A stretch of DNA of 36,097 nucleotides from the IMG/VR virus record IMGVR_UViG_3300032897_000016, positions 1-36,097 of that record; one strand, written 5' to 3'. The notes under the pieces were generated by a model. That model had not been told where the DNA came from. It ran no database searches and saw nothing but the letters and a program-made list of their open reading frames with translations. The position numbers and the translations under genes are program-made. Below are positions 13,622-21,226 of this stretch, piece by piece (position 1 is the first letter of the stretch; every line of letters starts with the position of its first letter). This stretch comes from a virus.

Positions 13622-13974
13622 AGCCGCTGCGTTGGCACGCCCAAGGATCCTTCACGGCCTTCATACGCGAAGGATCGAAAAAGCTCGTCTTCGTCGTCTC
13701 GCAAACCGACAAGTGGGCGGTGATAGCTCTCGAAACCGACGGAGACGACGTCGCTGCGGTCCTCGCCTCGCACGCGCATCAAAACTTGGGCGACTTCGAC
13801 ACGGTGTCCGAAGCTTTCGCCGTGTGCGAAACCTACGCCGCGAATTGGCGTGCGGGGAAGCGTACCGACCCGTGTGAGTGCGAAGAGATCGAGGCACCCG
13901 CCAAGTCCATCGAGATCGACGCGGAGTTCGAGGAGCCCGTCGCCGCGCACGTCGAAGGCAAGACAGATCAATGA
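13618..13974 (+). CDS. Hypothetical protein
   Basis: A 118-residue protein from GTG 13618 (GTGA overlap). The first 80 residues form an apparent alpha/beta domain (KLVFVVSQTDKWAVIALETD); the tail is acidic. No family recognised. Confidence 0.55.
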   Translation: MKPLRWHAQGSFTAFIREGSKKLVFVVSQTDKWAVIALETDGDDVAAVLASHAHQNLGDFDTVSEAFAVCETYAANWRAGKRTDPCECEEIEAPAKSIEIDAEFEEPVAAHVEGKTDQ

Positions 13975-14204
13975 CCCCCGACCCCTACGAAATCTGCCGC
14001 CACATCCGGCACTACCACCAGAAGAACAGCTACGCGCCGAAGCGCGTCGAGGTCGAGCACTGGTGCGGCGGCGCGGAGTTCTTCGAGCAGCTCGTCAAAA
14101 ACGACGTCATCGAAGTCTTGCCGATCGCGGAGCACGGCGAGCCCGTTGCGGTCGTGCTCACGGAGAAGGGGTATCGGATGGCGACGGTGGAGCGGAGGCG
14201 GTGA
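13971..14204 (+). CDS. Small winged-helix-like protein
   Basis: A 77-residue protein, ATGA overlap at 13971. ICRHIRHYHQKNSYAPKRVE, EFFEQLVKNDVIEVL and a beta hairpin ending VVLTEKGYRM fit the plan of a small winged helix. It ends 3 nt before the convergent primase stop. DNA binding is an inference from the fold pattern. Confidence 0.5.
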   Translation: MTPDPYEICRHIRHYHQKNSYAPKRVEVEHWCGGAEFFEQLVKNDVIEVLPIAEHGEPVAVVLTEKGYRMATVERRR

Positions 14205-14207
14205 ACC

Positions 14208-15617
14208 TCAGCTCTTCCCTGAAAACCCGACACACGAACCATCAACACGCACGACCTCGAAGCCCGAGCGCCCCTCTCGCACTCGGATCCGCCGCACACC
14301 CGAACCGATAATCTCCTCGAAGCGAGGATGCCGCCGCACTAGCGCGAAGAGAAAGTCGAAGTCGACGCCAGCGACCGAGTCACCCGGCTCGTACGCGTTC
14401 AAGATCGACGCGAAGCGTGTCCGCTGCTCCGCCTTTGGCGTTTCAAGCGCGTCGATCACGAGGCGCGCAGCCTTCACCTTGCGATCCTCCATCGCGACGT
14501 CGATACGCCGACCGATCAGCAACGGCAACGACAGCGCATCGAGATACTCTACGTGGAGCGTGCTTCCAATCTTCACCGTCATCGTGAAGATCGCGCCGTC
14601 CTCACGCGGGCGACACTTCAAGATGAATCGGTCGAGCGCCGGAAACTCTGGCAGAGCTTCCAGGCGCTGAAACCAACCGTCGATCACACGCGCGCGCAAC
14701 ATGCCTCGACCGTGCTCTCGGCGAGCCGACTCCAGTGCCGCAACAGGAAGCACATCGAGAAGATCCCCCGTTGTACGCCTCGCGCAGTGCGCGTGAGAGC
14801 AATGGAATAGCCCCCACGCCGCGTCGGTCGTCGGAGGGAAGATCACCGTCGACGAGTCGCCATCGGTGCCGCTCGTGTGCTCGCGTGCCCACGGACAAAC
14901 GACAGAGAGCGCACCGTTACTCAAAGTCTCGAACGCCATGCCGGCGAACGCGAACGCTCGCCCAAAAAACGTTTGATCGGCGTCGGAAAGATCGGCACAC
15001 ACACGCCCTTTTCCTGGTGGTGCCGCTGGTTTCCGTTCGCCCATCGGAGCCCCCACAGGAAAAGGACGGAGGTGTGTGGCCGTCTCGCTCAGCGCTTTCT
15101 CCACGTCGAGCGGCCGTCCTTCGAGCTCGTGCCACTCGTACGCTCCTCCAGGCGGGTGGCTCGGCAAATACCAGAACCGGCTCGCGTCGCGCGTCGACTC
15201 GTCGAGCACCCGTTTCGCTCGCGCGATCTTGTCGGCGACCCAGACCCAAACGCGCGAGTATTCGTCGGCGTCGACGGGGCGACTGAGTGTGAAGATGACG
15301 CGCAGCTTCGGATGCTCGGGGGTGTGCCTAAACGTCGTGTACGTCACGCCGCGCACACCGGGAAGCAAGTTCGCCGCTTGTCGAATCGTCGTGTCTCCCT
15401 CGTCGAAGTCGAGGATGAGCGCGTGCACTTGCTCGACCCGGGGGAGCGCTCGTCGGTTGTCGACGAAGGACGCGAGCGAGAAGCCGGCGACCTTCCGCTT
15501 GTCGCGTACGACCTCGGGGTCGCGCACGAACGTGTCGATGAACGAGGCCCAGGTGTGCTTCTCGCGTCGACCTCGAGAGAACGAACGCCAGAGCGTCAAG
15601 TAGAAGGTCGAGCTCAT
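14208..15617 (-). CDS. DNA primase-like protein (AEP-type with zinc motif)
   Basis: A 469-residue protein. Residues 66-72 (ALILDFD) give the D-x-D of an archaeo-eukaryotic-type primase; RHTPEHPKLRVIFTLSRP (97-114) and STRDASRFWYLPSHP (141-155) match the metal/nucleotide-binding pattern seen in phage and plasmid AEP primases. A CPW...EH...FHCSHAHCARRTTGDLLDVL region later resembles the zinc ribbon that recognises template. Such proteins make primers and usually partner a VapE- or D5-like helicase; here that partner is divergently encoded at 15938. ATG 15617 has GGAG directly adjacent, too close for normal spacing, so translation may be coupled to the ORF starting at GTG 15657. Confidence 0.7.
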   Translation of the reverse strand: MSSTFYLTLWRSFSRGRREKHTWASFIDTFVRDPEVVRDKRKVAGFSLASFVDNRRALPRVEQVHALILDFDEGDTTIRQAANLLPGVRGVTYTTFRHTPEHPKLRVIFTLSRPVDADEYSRVWVWVADKIARAKRVLDESTRDASRFWYLPSHPPGGAYEWHELEGRPLDVEKALSETATHLRPFPVGAPMGERKPAAPPGKGRVCADLSDADQTFFGRAFAFAGMAFETLSNGALSVVCPWAREHTSGTDGDSSTVIFPPTTDAAWGLFHCSHAHCARRTTGDLLDVLPVAALESARREHGRGMLRARVIDGWFQRLEALPEFPALDRFILKCRPREDGAIFTMTVKIGSTLHVEYLDALSLPLLIGRRIDVAMEDRKVKAARLVIDALETPKAEQRTRFASILNAYEPGDSVAGVDFDFLFALVRRHPRFEEIIGSGVRRIRVREGRSGFEVVRVDGSCVGFSGKS

Positions 15618-15653
15618 CTCCGGTGAGGTAGACGTTCGCTGCGCGTGCGGTGT

Positions 15654-15827
15654 TCACGCCGCGCGTTCGTTCGTGGCAGGTCTTTGCTTCAGCGCTCGTT
15701 CGAGAAGCGCTCGAATGGCGACGCTCGTTTTCACTTCGGTGCCGAGTGCCTTGCTCATGCGGCGGCGCTCACGTTCGACTGCGCTCCGCAGTTTGATCGG
15801 CAGCCGGACGTCGACCTTTGCTTCCAT
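15654..15827 (-). CDS. Ribbon-helix-helix regulator B
   Basis: A 57-residue protein from ATG 15827 (MEAKVDVRLPIKLRSAVERE and onward). Same RHH plan as regulator A, with matching KVD-RLP strand, MSK turn and EVKTS helix start. The ATG lies 7 nt after a TATAGT box. Being placed between the primase (same strand) and the divergent replication operon, it is the best candidate for the regulator of replication genes, and for autorepression through TTGTCSGACAA. Confidence 0.75.
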   Translation of the reverse strand: MEAKVDVRLPIKLRSAVERERRRMSKALGTEVKTSVAIRALLERALKQRPATNERAA

Positions 15828-15834
15828 AGAAACG

Positions 15835-15864
15835 ACTATAGCGCGCGCAGACGTTGTCGGACAA
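15835..15864 (-). promoter_or_regulatory. Promoter of RHH gene B and primase
   Basis: Minus strand: TTGTCC (15864-15859), 18-nt spacer, TATAGT (15840-15835), 7 nt to ATG 15827. Confidence 0.6.
15854..15864. promoter_or_regulatory. Operator palindrome B
   Basis: TTGTCGGACAA, overlapping the -35 of RHH gene B. It differs from operator A only in which G or C is central, which is the strand complement of the same site. Confidence 0.6.
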
Positions 15865-15871
15865 GTCTTTC

Positions 15872-15901
15872 TTGACGGGAGGCGGCGCGCAGGATTAGTA
15901 T
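15872..15901 (+). promoter_or_regulatory. Promoter of the replication operon
   Basis: TTGACG (15872-15877), 18-nt spacer, TAGTAT (15896-15901), giving a leader of about 30 nt before TTG 15938. Lies 7 nt from operator B. Confidence 0.5.
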
Positions 15902-15937
15902 CGGCTCTCAACCGTCGAAACTGAAGGAAGCACGCCG

Positions 15938-17257
15938 TTGGCGACAGCTAGCTGGGACACCTATCTCCTGAAGAACAAGCAGGGCGCGTACCTGCCGTGC
16001 CTGGCCAACGCCGTCAAGATCCTCACGCACCGCAAGGAATGGTATCGCGTCGTCGCCTACGACGAGTTCTCCGGTTCGATCGTCAAGAGGAGCCCACCGC
16101 CGTGGGATCCGGATCTCAAGCCTGACGAGGACGATGTTGGTGATTGGACGCAGAGCGATTCGGGGCGCGCCGCCGTGTGGCTCTCGGACGAGTATCAGTG
16201 CTCGTTCTATTCGTCCGTCGCCGACGAGGCGGTGAGGCTCGTCGCAGAGCGGTGGAGGTATCATCCGGTGCGCGACTACTTGAACGAAGTGCGCCCTAAG
16301 TGGGATAACAAGCCACGCATGGACGATCTGCTCGTCCGAGTCGCGGGGGCACCCGATACACCCTACACACGCGCCATCACCAAGAACTTCTTTCTCGGTG
16401 CTGTCGCACGCATCATGCGACCGGGCGCGCAGGTCGACACCGTACTCATCCTCGAAGGCCCGCAAGGGGCGCACAAGTCGACGTTCTTCCGCATCCTCGC
16501 GAGCGATGACTGGTTCGTCGACACGCTTTTCAACATCGGCGGCAAGGACGGCTACCAAGCGCTCCGACGAAAATGGATCGTCGAGTTCAGTGAGCTCGAT
16601 GCTCTCAGCACCGCCGATCTCGCGCGGGTCAAGGCGTTCATCTCGTCCGTGAAAGACAGCTATCGTCCCTCGTACGGCAGGGCGACGATCGACTTCCCGC
16701 GGCAGTGCGTGTTCGCCGGAACAGTCAACCCGAACGGCGCGGGATACTTGAACGACACGACGGGCGCTCGACGCTTCTGTCCAGTAGTCGTGACCGAAAT
16801 AGATCTCAAGACGGTGCGCGAAGAGCGCGATCAGCTTTGGGCTGAAGCGTTCGCGCGTTATCAACGCGCCGAGAAGTGGTACCTACGCGACAAGGAAATC
16901 CTCGCGATAGCCGCACGTGAAGCCGAAGAGCGTCGCGAGCCGGAAGCGTGGGAGACGCACTTCAAGGAGTACCTACACTTGAACCGCGCCCTCTACCGGA
17001 AGGGCGGCGTGACAATCACAGAACTGCTCACCAACGCTGTGGACGTCCCGAAGGAGCGCCAGAACCGCGCTGCACAGATCCTCGCCGGCAAGTCGCTGCG
17101 GGCGATCGGCTGGACGAAGGTCGTACGAGGCAGCGACGACATTCGCCGCTACTTTCCCGCTGACGGGCCTCTAAGAGTAGTTCCTTCTTCCTCCAATCCT
17201 CCAATAGACAAAGGGAGTTCTAGAGGGGGTAGTAAGAAGAAGGGATCCGGTACGTGA
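15938..17257 (+). CDS. VapE-like P-loop ATPase/helicase
   Basis: A 439-residue protein of the virulence-associated-E type. Domains: N-terminal wing (residues 1-120, ending in the family signature VRDYLNEVRPKWDNKPRMDD), then the ATPase core with Walker A GPQGAHKST (174-182) and Walker B WIVEFSELDAL (213-223), followed by FAGTVNPNGAGYLND near the sensor position. VapE proteins are thought to act as replicative helicases next to AEP primases in phages and satellites. Start TTG 15938 has AAGGAAG about 8 nt upstream; no in-frame ATG lies near. The Ser/Lys/Gly-rich C-terminus is probably disordered. Confidence 0.8.
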   Translation: MATASWDTYLLKNKQGAYLPCLANAVKILTHRKEWYRVVAYDEFSGSIVKRSPPPWDPDLKPDEDDVGDWTQSDSGRAAVWLSDEYQCSFYSSVADEAVRLVAERWRYHPVRDYLNEVRPKWDNKPRMDDLLVRVAGAPDTPYTRAITKNFFLGAVARIMRPGAQVDTVLILEGPQGAHKSTFFRILASDDWFVDTLFNIGGKDGYQALRRKWIVEFSELDALSTADLARVKAFISSVKDSYRPSYGRATIDFPRQCVFAGTVNPNGAGYLNDTTGARRFCPVVVTEIDLKTVREERDQLWAEAFARYQRAEKWYLRDKEILAIAAREAEERREPEAWETHFKEYLHLNRALYRKGGVTITELLTNAVDVPKERQNRAAQILAGKSLRAIGWTKVVRGSDDIRRYFPADGPLRVVPSSSNPPIDKGSSRGGSKKKGSGT

Positions 17258-17297
17258 GGGGGTACCAAACGCCAAATCTCAATCGGAGGTTTGGAGG
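17190..17297 (+). other. Possible alternative RNA structures before the nuclease gene
   Basis: Local hairpin: CCAAATCTC (17272-17280) pairs with GAGGTTTGG (17286-17294), one T-G wobble, 5-nt loop. The same right arm, within GGAGGTTTGGAGG (17285-17297), is complementary at 12 of 13 positions to CCTCCAATCCTCC (17190-17202) in the end of the VapE-like gene. The two pairings exclude each other. Confidence 0.35.
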
Positions 17298-17335
17298 ACG
17301 CCCTCTTCGGATTTTGCGCCCCAACGGCTTAGAAC

Positions 17336-17341
17336 AAGGAG
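17336..17341 (+). promoter_or_regulatory. Shine-Dalgarno site fixing the nuclease start
   Basis: AAGGAG, 5 nt before ATG 17347. It supports this ATG over the GTG at 17254 that overlaps the VapE-like stop. Confidence 0.55.
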
Positions 17342-17346
17342 AAATC

Positions 17347-18546
17347 ATGGGTCTTCAACCGTCCGCTTCTCGTACCGCGCTGCTTCTCGCCTGCCCCCGT
17401 CCGTTCGATCCGGAGCTCGAGGAGGACCCGGATCCCTCTCGCGAGCCGGCGCGGTACGGGACCGCGTTTCACGCCGTGCTCGCCTCGTGCTTGCGCTCGC
17501 CCGCGAAGAAGCCGCTTGAGAGAAGCGACTCGTACGCGAAGGAGGTCGACCGAGCCGCCGCGAAGAACGACGTCAAGCGCGCGGCGCAGGAGCTTGCGGG
17601 GCACGTGAAGAGCAGCGCGAAGGTGCTTCGGAACTGGCTCACGCGCGAGAAGCTCGAGGTCGCCGTGGTCGAACAAGCCTACGCGGTTTGGCCTCGCGAG
17701 AATGGCCTCGTGACAACCCGCGCCATCGAACCGCACGACGAGGATCATCGCTACAAGATCGCGCCGGGGGAAGTGCCCGGGACCGTCGATCTCGTCGCGC
17801 TGAGCTCGAACCGAGAGCGCGCTGTAGTGCTCGATCACAAGACTGGTAGCGGCGACGAAGACAAGTTCGCGCAGCCGGCGGAGATCCCGCAGATGCGCAC
17901 GCTCGGGCTAGTCGCTACCGAGATCGCGTCTCTGCGCGGCGGAGTGAACGTAGAGGTTGGGATCTTCCACGCCGACCGTCGAGGGCTTCCGATCGTGTAC
18001 GCCGAACCGTACGATCGCGACGAGCAAGGGCGCCATGCCGTGCGACTCCATCGCGCTCTCTCGCAGATCGGAAGCGGGTTCTTACGCCCTGGGGCGCAGT
18101 GCAAGTATTGCCCGGCGAAGATCACGTGCCCGGCGTGGGCGGCAGACTTGCTCGCCGAGAGCACGGTGGCGCTCGTCTCGTCGGCGAACACGCTCGCCTG
18201 CGAACCGATCAATCCGAAGGCGCTCCTCGCGCTTCCCGATGAGATGGCGTCGAGCGCCGTCTCCCTAGAGGCTCGGGCGGGCGCGCTCTACGAGCTCCTC
18301 AAGAAGTTCCGCGCGCTCGACAAGGCGGGCTCCGAGGAGATCAAGCGGCTCGTGCGCGGCGGTGCGGTCATCGAGACGCGTGACGGCAAAGTGCTCGCGC
18401 TTCAGACGCAAACCTACGAGATGCTGTCGAAAAAGAGCGTGATCGAGGCGCTCGGCAAAGTCGCAGGCGAAAAAGAGCTCGCGCGGCTGCGCGAGAAGGG
18501 CGCGACCAAAGAGGTGACGCGCGAAGTGCTTGTGGGCGAGAAATGA
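17347..18546 (+). CDS. Cas4/RecB-like PD-(D/E)XK nuclease with Fe-S cysteines
   Basis: A 399-residue protein. The N-terminal SASRTALLLACPRPF holds C16; YGTAFH gives H42; GTVDLVAL gives D148 and LDHKTG gives D163 and K165, completing the RecB-family nuclease core. A C-terminal cluster C252-x2-C255-x5-C261 plus C16 is the arrangement that binds a 4Fe-4S cluster in Cas4, AddB and phage RecB-like exonucleases. The remaining 140 residues are helical. In a phage replication operon it probably makes 3' single strands for annealing by the Sak4-like and ssDNA-binding proteins just downstream. Confidence 0.8.
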   Translation: MGLQPSASRTALLLACPRPFDPELEEDPDPSREPARYGTAFHAVLASCLRSPAKKPLERSDSYAKEVDRAAAKNDVKRAAQELAGHVKSSAKVLRNWLTREKLEVAVVEQAYAVWPRENGLVTTRAIEPHDEDHRYKIAPGEVPGTVDLVALSSNRERAVVLDHKTGSGDEDKFAQPAEIPQMRTLGLVATEIASLRGGVNVEVGIFHADRRGLPIVYAEPYDRDEQGRHAVRLHRALSQIGSGFLRPGAQCKYCPAKITCPAWAADLLAESTVALVSSANTLACEPINPKALLALPDEMASSAVSLEARAGALYELLKKFRALDKAGSEEIKRLVRGGAVIETRDGKVLALQTQTYEMLSKKSVIEALGKVAGEKELARLREKGATKEVTREVLVGEK

Positions 18547-18617
18547 CGCCTCCTCGACAAGATGGCCGACCGCTGTTATGTTTCCGTTCCGAGCAGACCC
18601 TCTGCGTCAGCTCTTCG

Positions 18618-18657
18618 ACGGCAGCCTCTTTCGACGGGGGCTGCCGTTTTCTTTTTT
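18618..18657 (+). terminator. Rho-independent terminator
   Basis: ACGGCAGCC (18618-18626) pairs perfectly with GGCTGCCGT (18639-18647) across a 12-nt loop, followed by a T-rich run to 18657. It ends the VapE-nuclease transcript and separates it from the recombination/polymerase genes. It is the only canonical terminator I found in the window. Confidence 0.8.
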
Positions 18658-18661
18658 GTTG

Positions 18662-18690
18662 ATCTTTCGATCGAGGTTCTGTAGACATCT
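18662..18690 (+). promoter_or_regulatory. Weak candidate promoter after the terminator
   Basis: TTGATC, about 17 nt, TAGACA, just after the terminator and about 65 nt before ATG 18755. The -10 matches poorly. A promoter is expected here because of the terminator, so the call rests largely on context. Confidence 0.25.
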
Positions 18691-18754
18691 TCTTCCCTAG
18701 CCCAACGTCGAAGGGTCACTCCTCGGAAGTGACAGCGGGCAGAAAGAGAGCGGC

Positions 18755-19528
18755 ATGCCGCAGGATGCGTCTGCGCTAGAGCGCGACCCATACGACCGTG
18801 TTTTGATTCTCGGCGAACCCCACGCGGGCAAGTCGACAAGTGTGGTGGCCAGCGCCGCTGCCGCGTTCGGTACGGGGTACGTGATCAACTGCGGCAAGAA
18901 GACGGGGCTCACCGATGCCGCGCGTCGCAACGACAAGTTCAAGTGGGATCTCGTGCGCGACGAGGCGCAGATGGAAGATGCGCTCAAGGAAGCGCGACGA
19001 GGCGCCAAGGAGGGTAACTACAGGTGGATCGTCATCGACGACTACAACCTCTACGCATCTTGGCTCGAGGTCGCGCTCGAAGATCAAACTCGTAACAGCA
19101 AAGGCGAAGCCGACGGCCGACGCTTCTGGCGCGAGTACCGCAAGCGTCTGATCAACATCCTGATCCGCTGCTTCGACTTCAAAGCCCACGTCTACGTGAT
19201 CTCGCACTACATCGAGACTGGCGGCGGGCTCATCGAAGGGCAGACGGAGAAGACCGGCGTCGGTATCGCGCCACTGTTTGCCGGAGCCGCGCGCAAGGAG
19301 ATCCCCGGCATGTTCGGCGACGTCATCTACATGGCACCGAGCTCCAAAGATCCGGCGAAGCGGAGCTTTTTCATCAATCCCGTCGGCGTCTACGGGCCGA
19401 GCTGCCTCTCCGTTTCAGGCACCCGCGAGATCGATGCCGACGTCGGTCTCCTCCACGAAGCATTCAAGAAGGGGGGCAAGTCGTCTCCCGAGATTGTGTC
19501 CAAACGTCCGAACCAGCAGAGAAAGTGA
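18755..19528 (+). CDS. Sak4/RecA-like P-loop ATPase
   Basis: A 257-residue single-domain ATPase: Walker A GEPHAGKST (20-28), Walker B WIVIDDYN at about residue 90, then an ISHYIE segment. Size, motifs and an ssDNA-binding-type gene immediately downstream (GTGA overlap) fit the Sak4 group of phage RecA/Rad51-like annealing proteins. These assist strand annealing or exchange together with their SSB partner. Other P-loop ATPases of phages cannot be excluded by eye. Confidence 0.65.
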   Translation: MPQDASALERDPYDRVLILGEPHAGKSTSVVASAAAAFGTGYVINCGKKTGLTDAARRNDKFKWDLVRDEAQMEDALKEARRGAKEGNYRWIVIDDYNLYASWLEVALEDQTRNSKGEADGRRFWREYRKRLINILIRCFDFKAHVYVISHYIETGGGLIEGQTEKTGVGIAPLFAGAARKEIPGMFGDVIYMAPSSKDPAKRSFFINPVGVYGPSCLSVSGTREIDADVGLLHEAFKKGGKSSPEIVSKRPNQQRK

Positions 19529-20145
19529 GCCACATGGCCAAGTCCGAACAGCAGAGCAACCAGGGTAAGAAGATGGAGTACAAGCGCGTCTCCTTCGACA
19601 TCAACGAGATCGCGCCCGACGCGCCTGCGGGCGAGTGGAAGGCGTCGATCCCACGCGGCAAGTGCAAGGTGCAGCCGACGAAAGATGATCACTTCCCAAT
19701 GATCATCGTCCCGATTCGCCTCGACAGCACGCAAGAGGAAGGCGAAGCGTTCGAGAGAGCGCTCGGCACCGAGCTCTCCGTGTTCTTGGTTTTCGGGGCC
19801 AAAACTCCACGCGGTGAGCGCTTGGGCAAGCTTCGCATCCGTCAAGTTTGCGAAGCCACCGACGTCGACCTAGACGTCATCCCCAAGGAGATCAACGACG
19901 GCGACGATCTCCAACCGCTCGTCCGAGCACTCGAGGGCAAGAAGTTCACGGTGTGGACTCGGCTCCAAACGCGGAAGGACACCGGCGAGGTGACCTCCGA
20001 GGTTCTGTTCCAGGATCCGAACAGGACGCTCAGCGCGGCGAGCGACGATGACGACGACGACGACGGGGACGACGACGAGCCGCAGTCAGAACCCGCGCCG
20101 AAAAAGAAGCCGGCGGCGTCGAAGAGCAACGGCAAGAAGCGATGA
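19525..20145 (+). CDS. ssDNA-binding-like protein with acidic tail
   Basis: A 206-residue protein. GTG 19525 overlaps the previous stop by GTGA; ATG 19534 is an alternative. Residues about 20-165 look like an OB-type domain of the kind encoded beside Sak4 proteins (DUF669-like): VSFDINEIAPDAPAGEWKA, FPMIIVPIRL and so on. The C-terminus has an acidic run of 12 Asp/Gly/Glu residues followed by a Lys-rich end. Acidic tails in SSBs recruit partners; a basic end after it is unusual. Confidence 0.6.
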   Translation: MSHMAKSEQQSNQGKKMEYKRVSFDINEIAPDAPAGEWKASIPRGKCKVQPTKDDHFPMIIVPIRLDSTQEEGEAFERALGTELSVFLVFGAKTPRGERLGKLRIRQVCEATDVDLDVIPKEINDGDDLQPLVRALEGKKFTVWTRLQTRKDTGEVTSEVLFQDPNRTLSAASDDDDDDDGDDDEPQSEPAPKKKPAASKSNGKKR

Positions 20146-20309
20146 CACCGCGTCGTAGACGGTCGCTGCTCGAAGACGACGAGCTCTCCGAAATCGGAGA
20201 GCGCGATGAATCTTCGAGCGGCGACGTCTGCGAGGCGTGCGGCTGCACGCGCGGGAAGCACGACGAGGACGGCTGCGCGTGTGGCAGGTGCGAGGAGTTC
20301 GTCGAGTAG
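20142..20309 (+). CDS. 55-residue cysteine-rich zinc protein
   Basis: ATG 20142 overlaps the previous stop by ATGA. After a basic start (MTPRRRRSLLEDDELSEIGE) the C-terminal half has CEACGCTRGKH and CACGRC: six Cys and one His in 21 residues, enough for one or two zinc ions. The pattern resembles small phage zinc proteins with H and C spaced near a final CGRC. Unknown function. Confidence 0.6.
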   Translation: MTPRRRRSLLEDDELSEIGERDESSSGDVCEACGCTRGKHDEDGCACGRCEEFVE

Positions 20310-20323
20310 CAAAAGGGCATTTG

Positions 20324-21226
20324 ATGAGTCCGCCGATCGATTGGTCAAAACTGGTCCCGCAGCCGGAGTTTGCGGGGCTTGCCCGCAGCACAAAAATCTA
20401 CATGGCAGGAAAGGTTGACGAAACCCAATGGCGTCAAGACATTGTCGGCGCTCATCTATCCGAGGCCGACCCAGAAGACGAATGGGTCGAAAGGCGGGTT
20501 TCGTTTTGGGGGCAACGCTACGAGTACGTTGGTCCGTTTTTCAGCGGATCTAGACACGCTAGCGACATGGGCGAACACGGTGACGACGACTGCGCCGACG
20601 AGCACTGCGGCCGATCCGAATGCAACCGCACGGCCATCTTTAGCCGAGCTCTAAATGACTGTGACGCCGTTTTCGTCTGGCTAGATGACCGGACTGCGTT
20701 CGGTACTATTTGGGAAATGGGGTACGCGACCGCACTCGGAAAGAAAGTCGCGGTTGGCGTGTTTCACGATTTCTTCGGCGAAGCTAACGACGAGCTGTGG
20801 TTCCCTCTTATGGGCGTCGATTTCAACAACATCGCCAGCACCTACTCGGCTCGCGAAGCGTTCGAGAAGCTTTTCGGGCCGCCTTCTGCGAAGTCGCAGA
20901 GCGAATCTCCAATCGAGGAGAAGATGTTGGTGGCGCTGCGGGCCGTCCTCCCTTCCCATGTCACTATTCGACAGCAAGTGAATGACATTTGTGGCGGCAG
21001 ATACCGCGCCGACTTTACTGTGACAACCGCCGAAGGCGCCAAAGTCGTTGTGGAATGCGACGGGCACGATTTCCACGAAAAGACGAAAGAGCAAGCGGCG
21101 AGAGACAAAAAGCGGGATCGCGACATGCAGCTTGATGGGTGGAAAGTGCTCCGTTTTACAGGATCGGAAATTTGGCGCGGAGCGGAGGGCTGCGCGAAAG
21201 ACGTCGCGCGAGCGCTCAAAACATGA
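20324..21226 (+). CDS. Nucleoside 2-deoxyribosyltransferase-like/DUF559-like nuclease fusion
   Basis: A 300-residue two-domain protein. Residues 22-185: TKIYMAGKVDETQW, then a Cys/His-rich insert (HGDDDCADEHCGRSEC, 85-100), DCDAVFVWLDDRTAFGTIWEMGYATALGKKVAV (112-144). This is the nucleoside deoxyribosyltransferase plan, with E131 in the position of the catalytic Glu. Residues 195-300: SPIEEKML, GRYRADF (D230), VVVECDG (E244, D246), GWKVLRFTGSEIW, the DUF559/Vsr-like PD-(D/E)XK nuclease plan. The gene is less GC-rich than its neighbours, suggesting separate acquisition. It lies between an SSB-type module and the UDG-polymerase, ATGA-coupled to the latter. ATG 20324 has AAAGGG upstream. Confidence 0.7.
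   Translation: MSPPIDWSKLVPQPEFAGLARSTKIYMAGKVDETQWRQDIVGAHLSEADPEDEWVERRVSFWGQRYEYVGPFFSGSRHASDMGEHGDDDCADEHCGRSECNRTAIFSRALNDCDAVFVWLDDRTAFGTIWEMGYATALGKKVAVGVFHDFFGEANDELWFPLMGVDFNNIASTYSAREAFEKLFGPPSAKSQSESPIEEKMLVALRAVLPSHVTIRQQVNDICGGRYRADFTVTTAEGAKVVVECDGHDFHEKTKEQAARDKKRDRDMQLDGWKVLRFTGSEIWRGAEGCAKDVARALKT

Noticed and set aside
15908-16864. Minus-strand ORF of 318 codons opposite the VapE-like gene
   Set aside because: A long antisense frame caused by high GC; the plus strand has Walker motifs and family signatures.
17254-17346. N-terminal extension of the nuclease from GTG 17254
   Set aside because: The GTGA overlap with the VapE-like stop is tempting, but the added residues match no family, and ATG 17347 has an AAGGAG site and starts the family pattern SAS...C.
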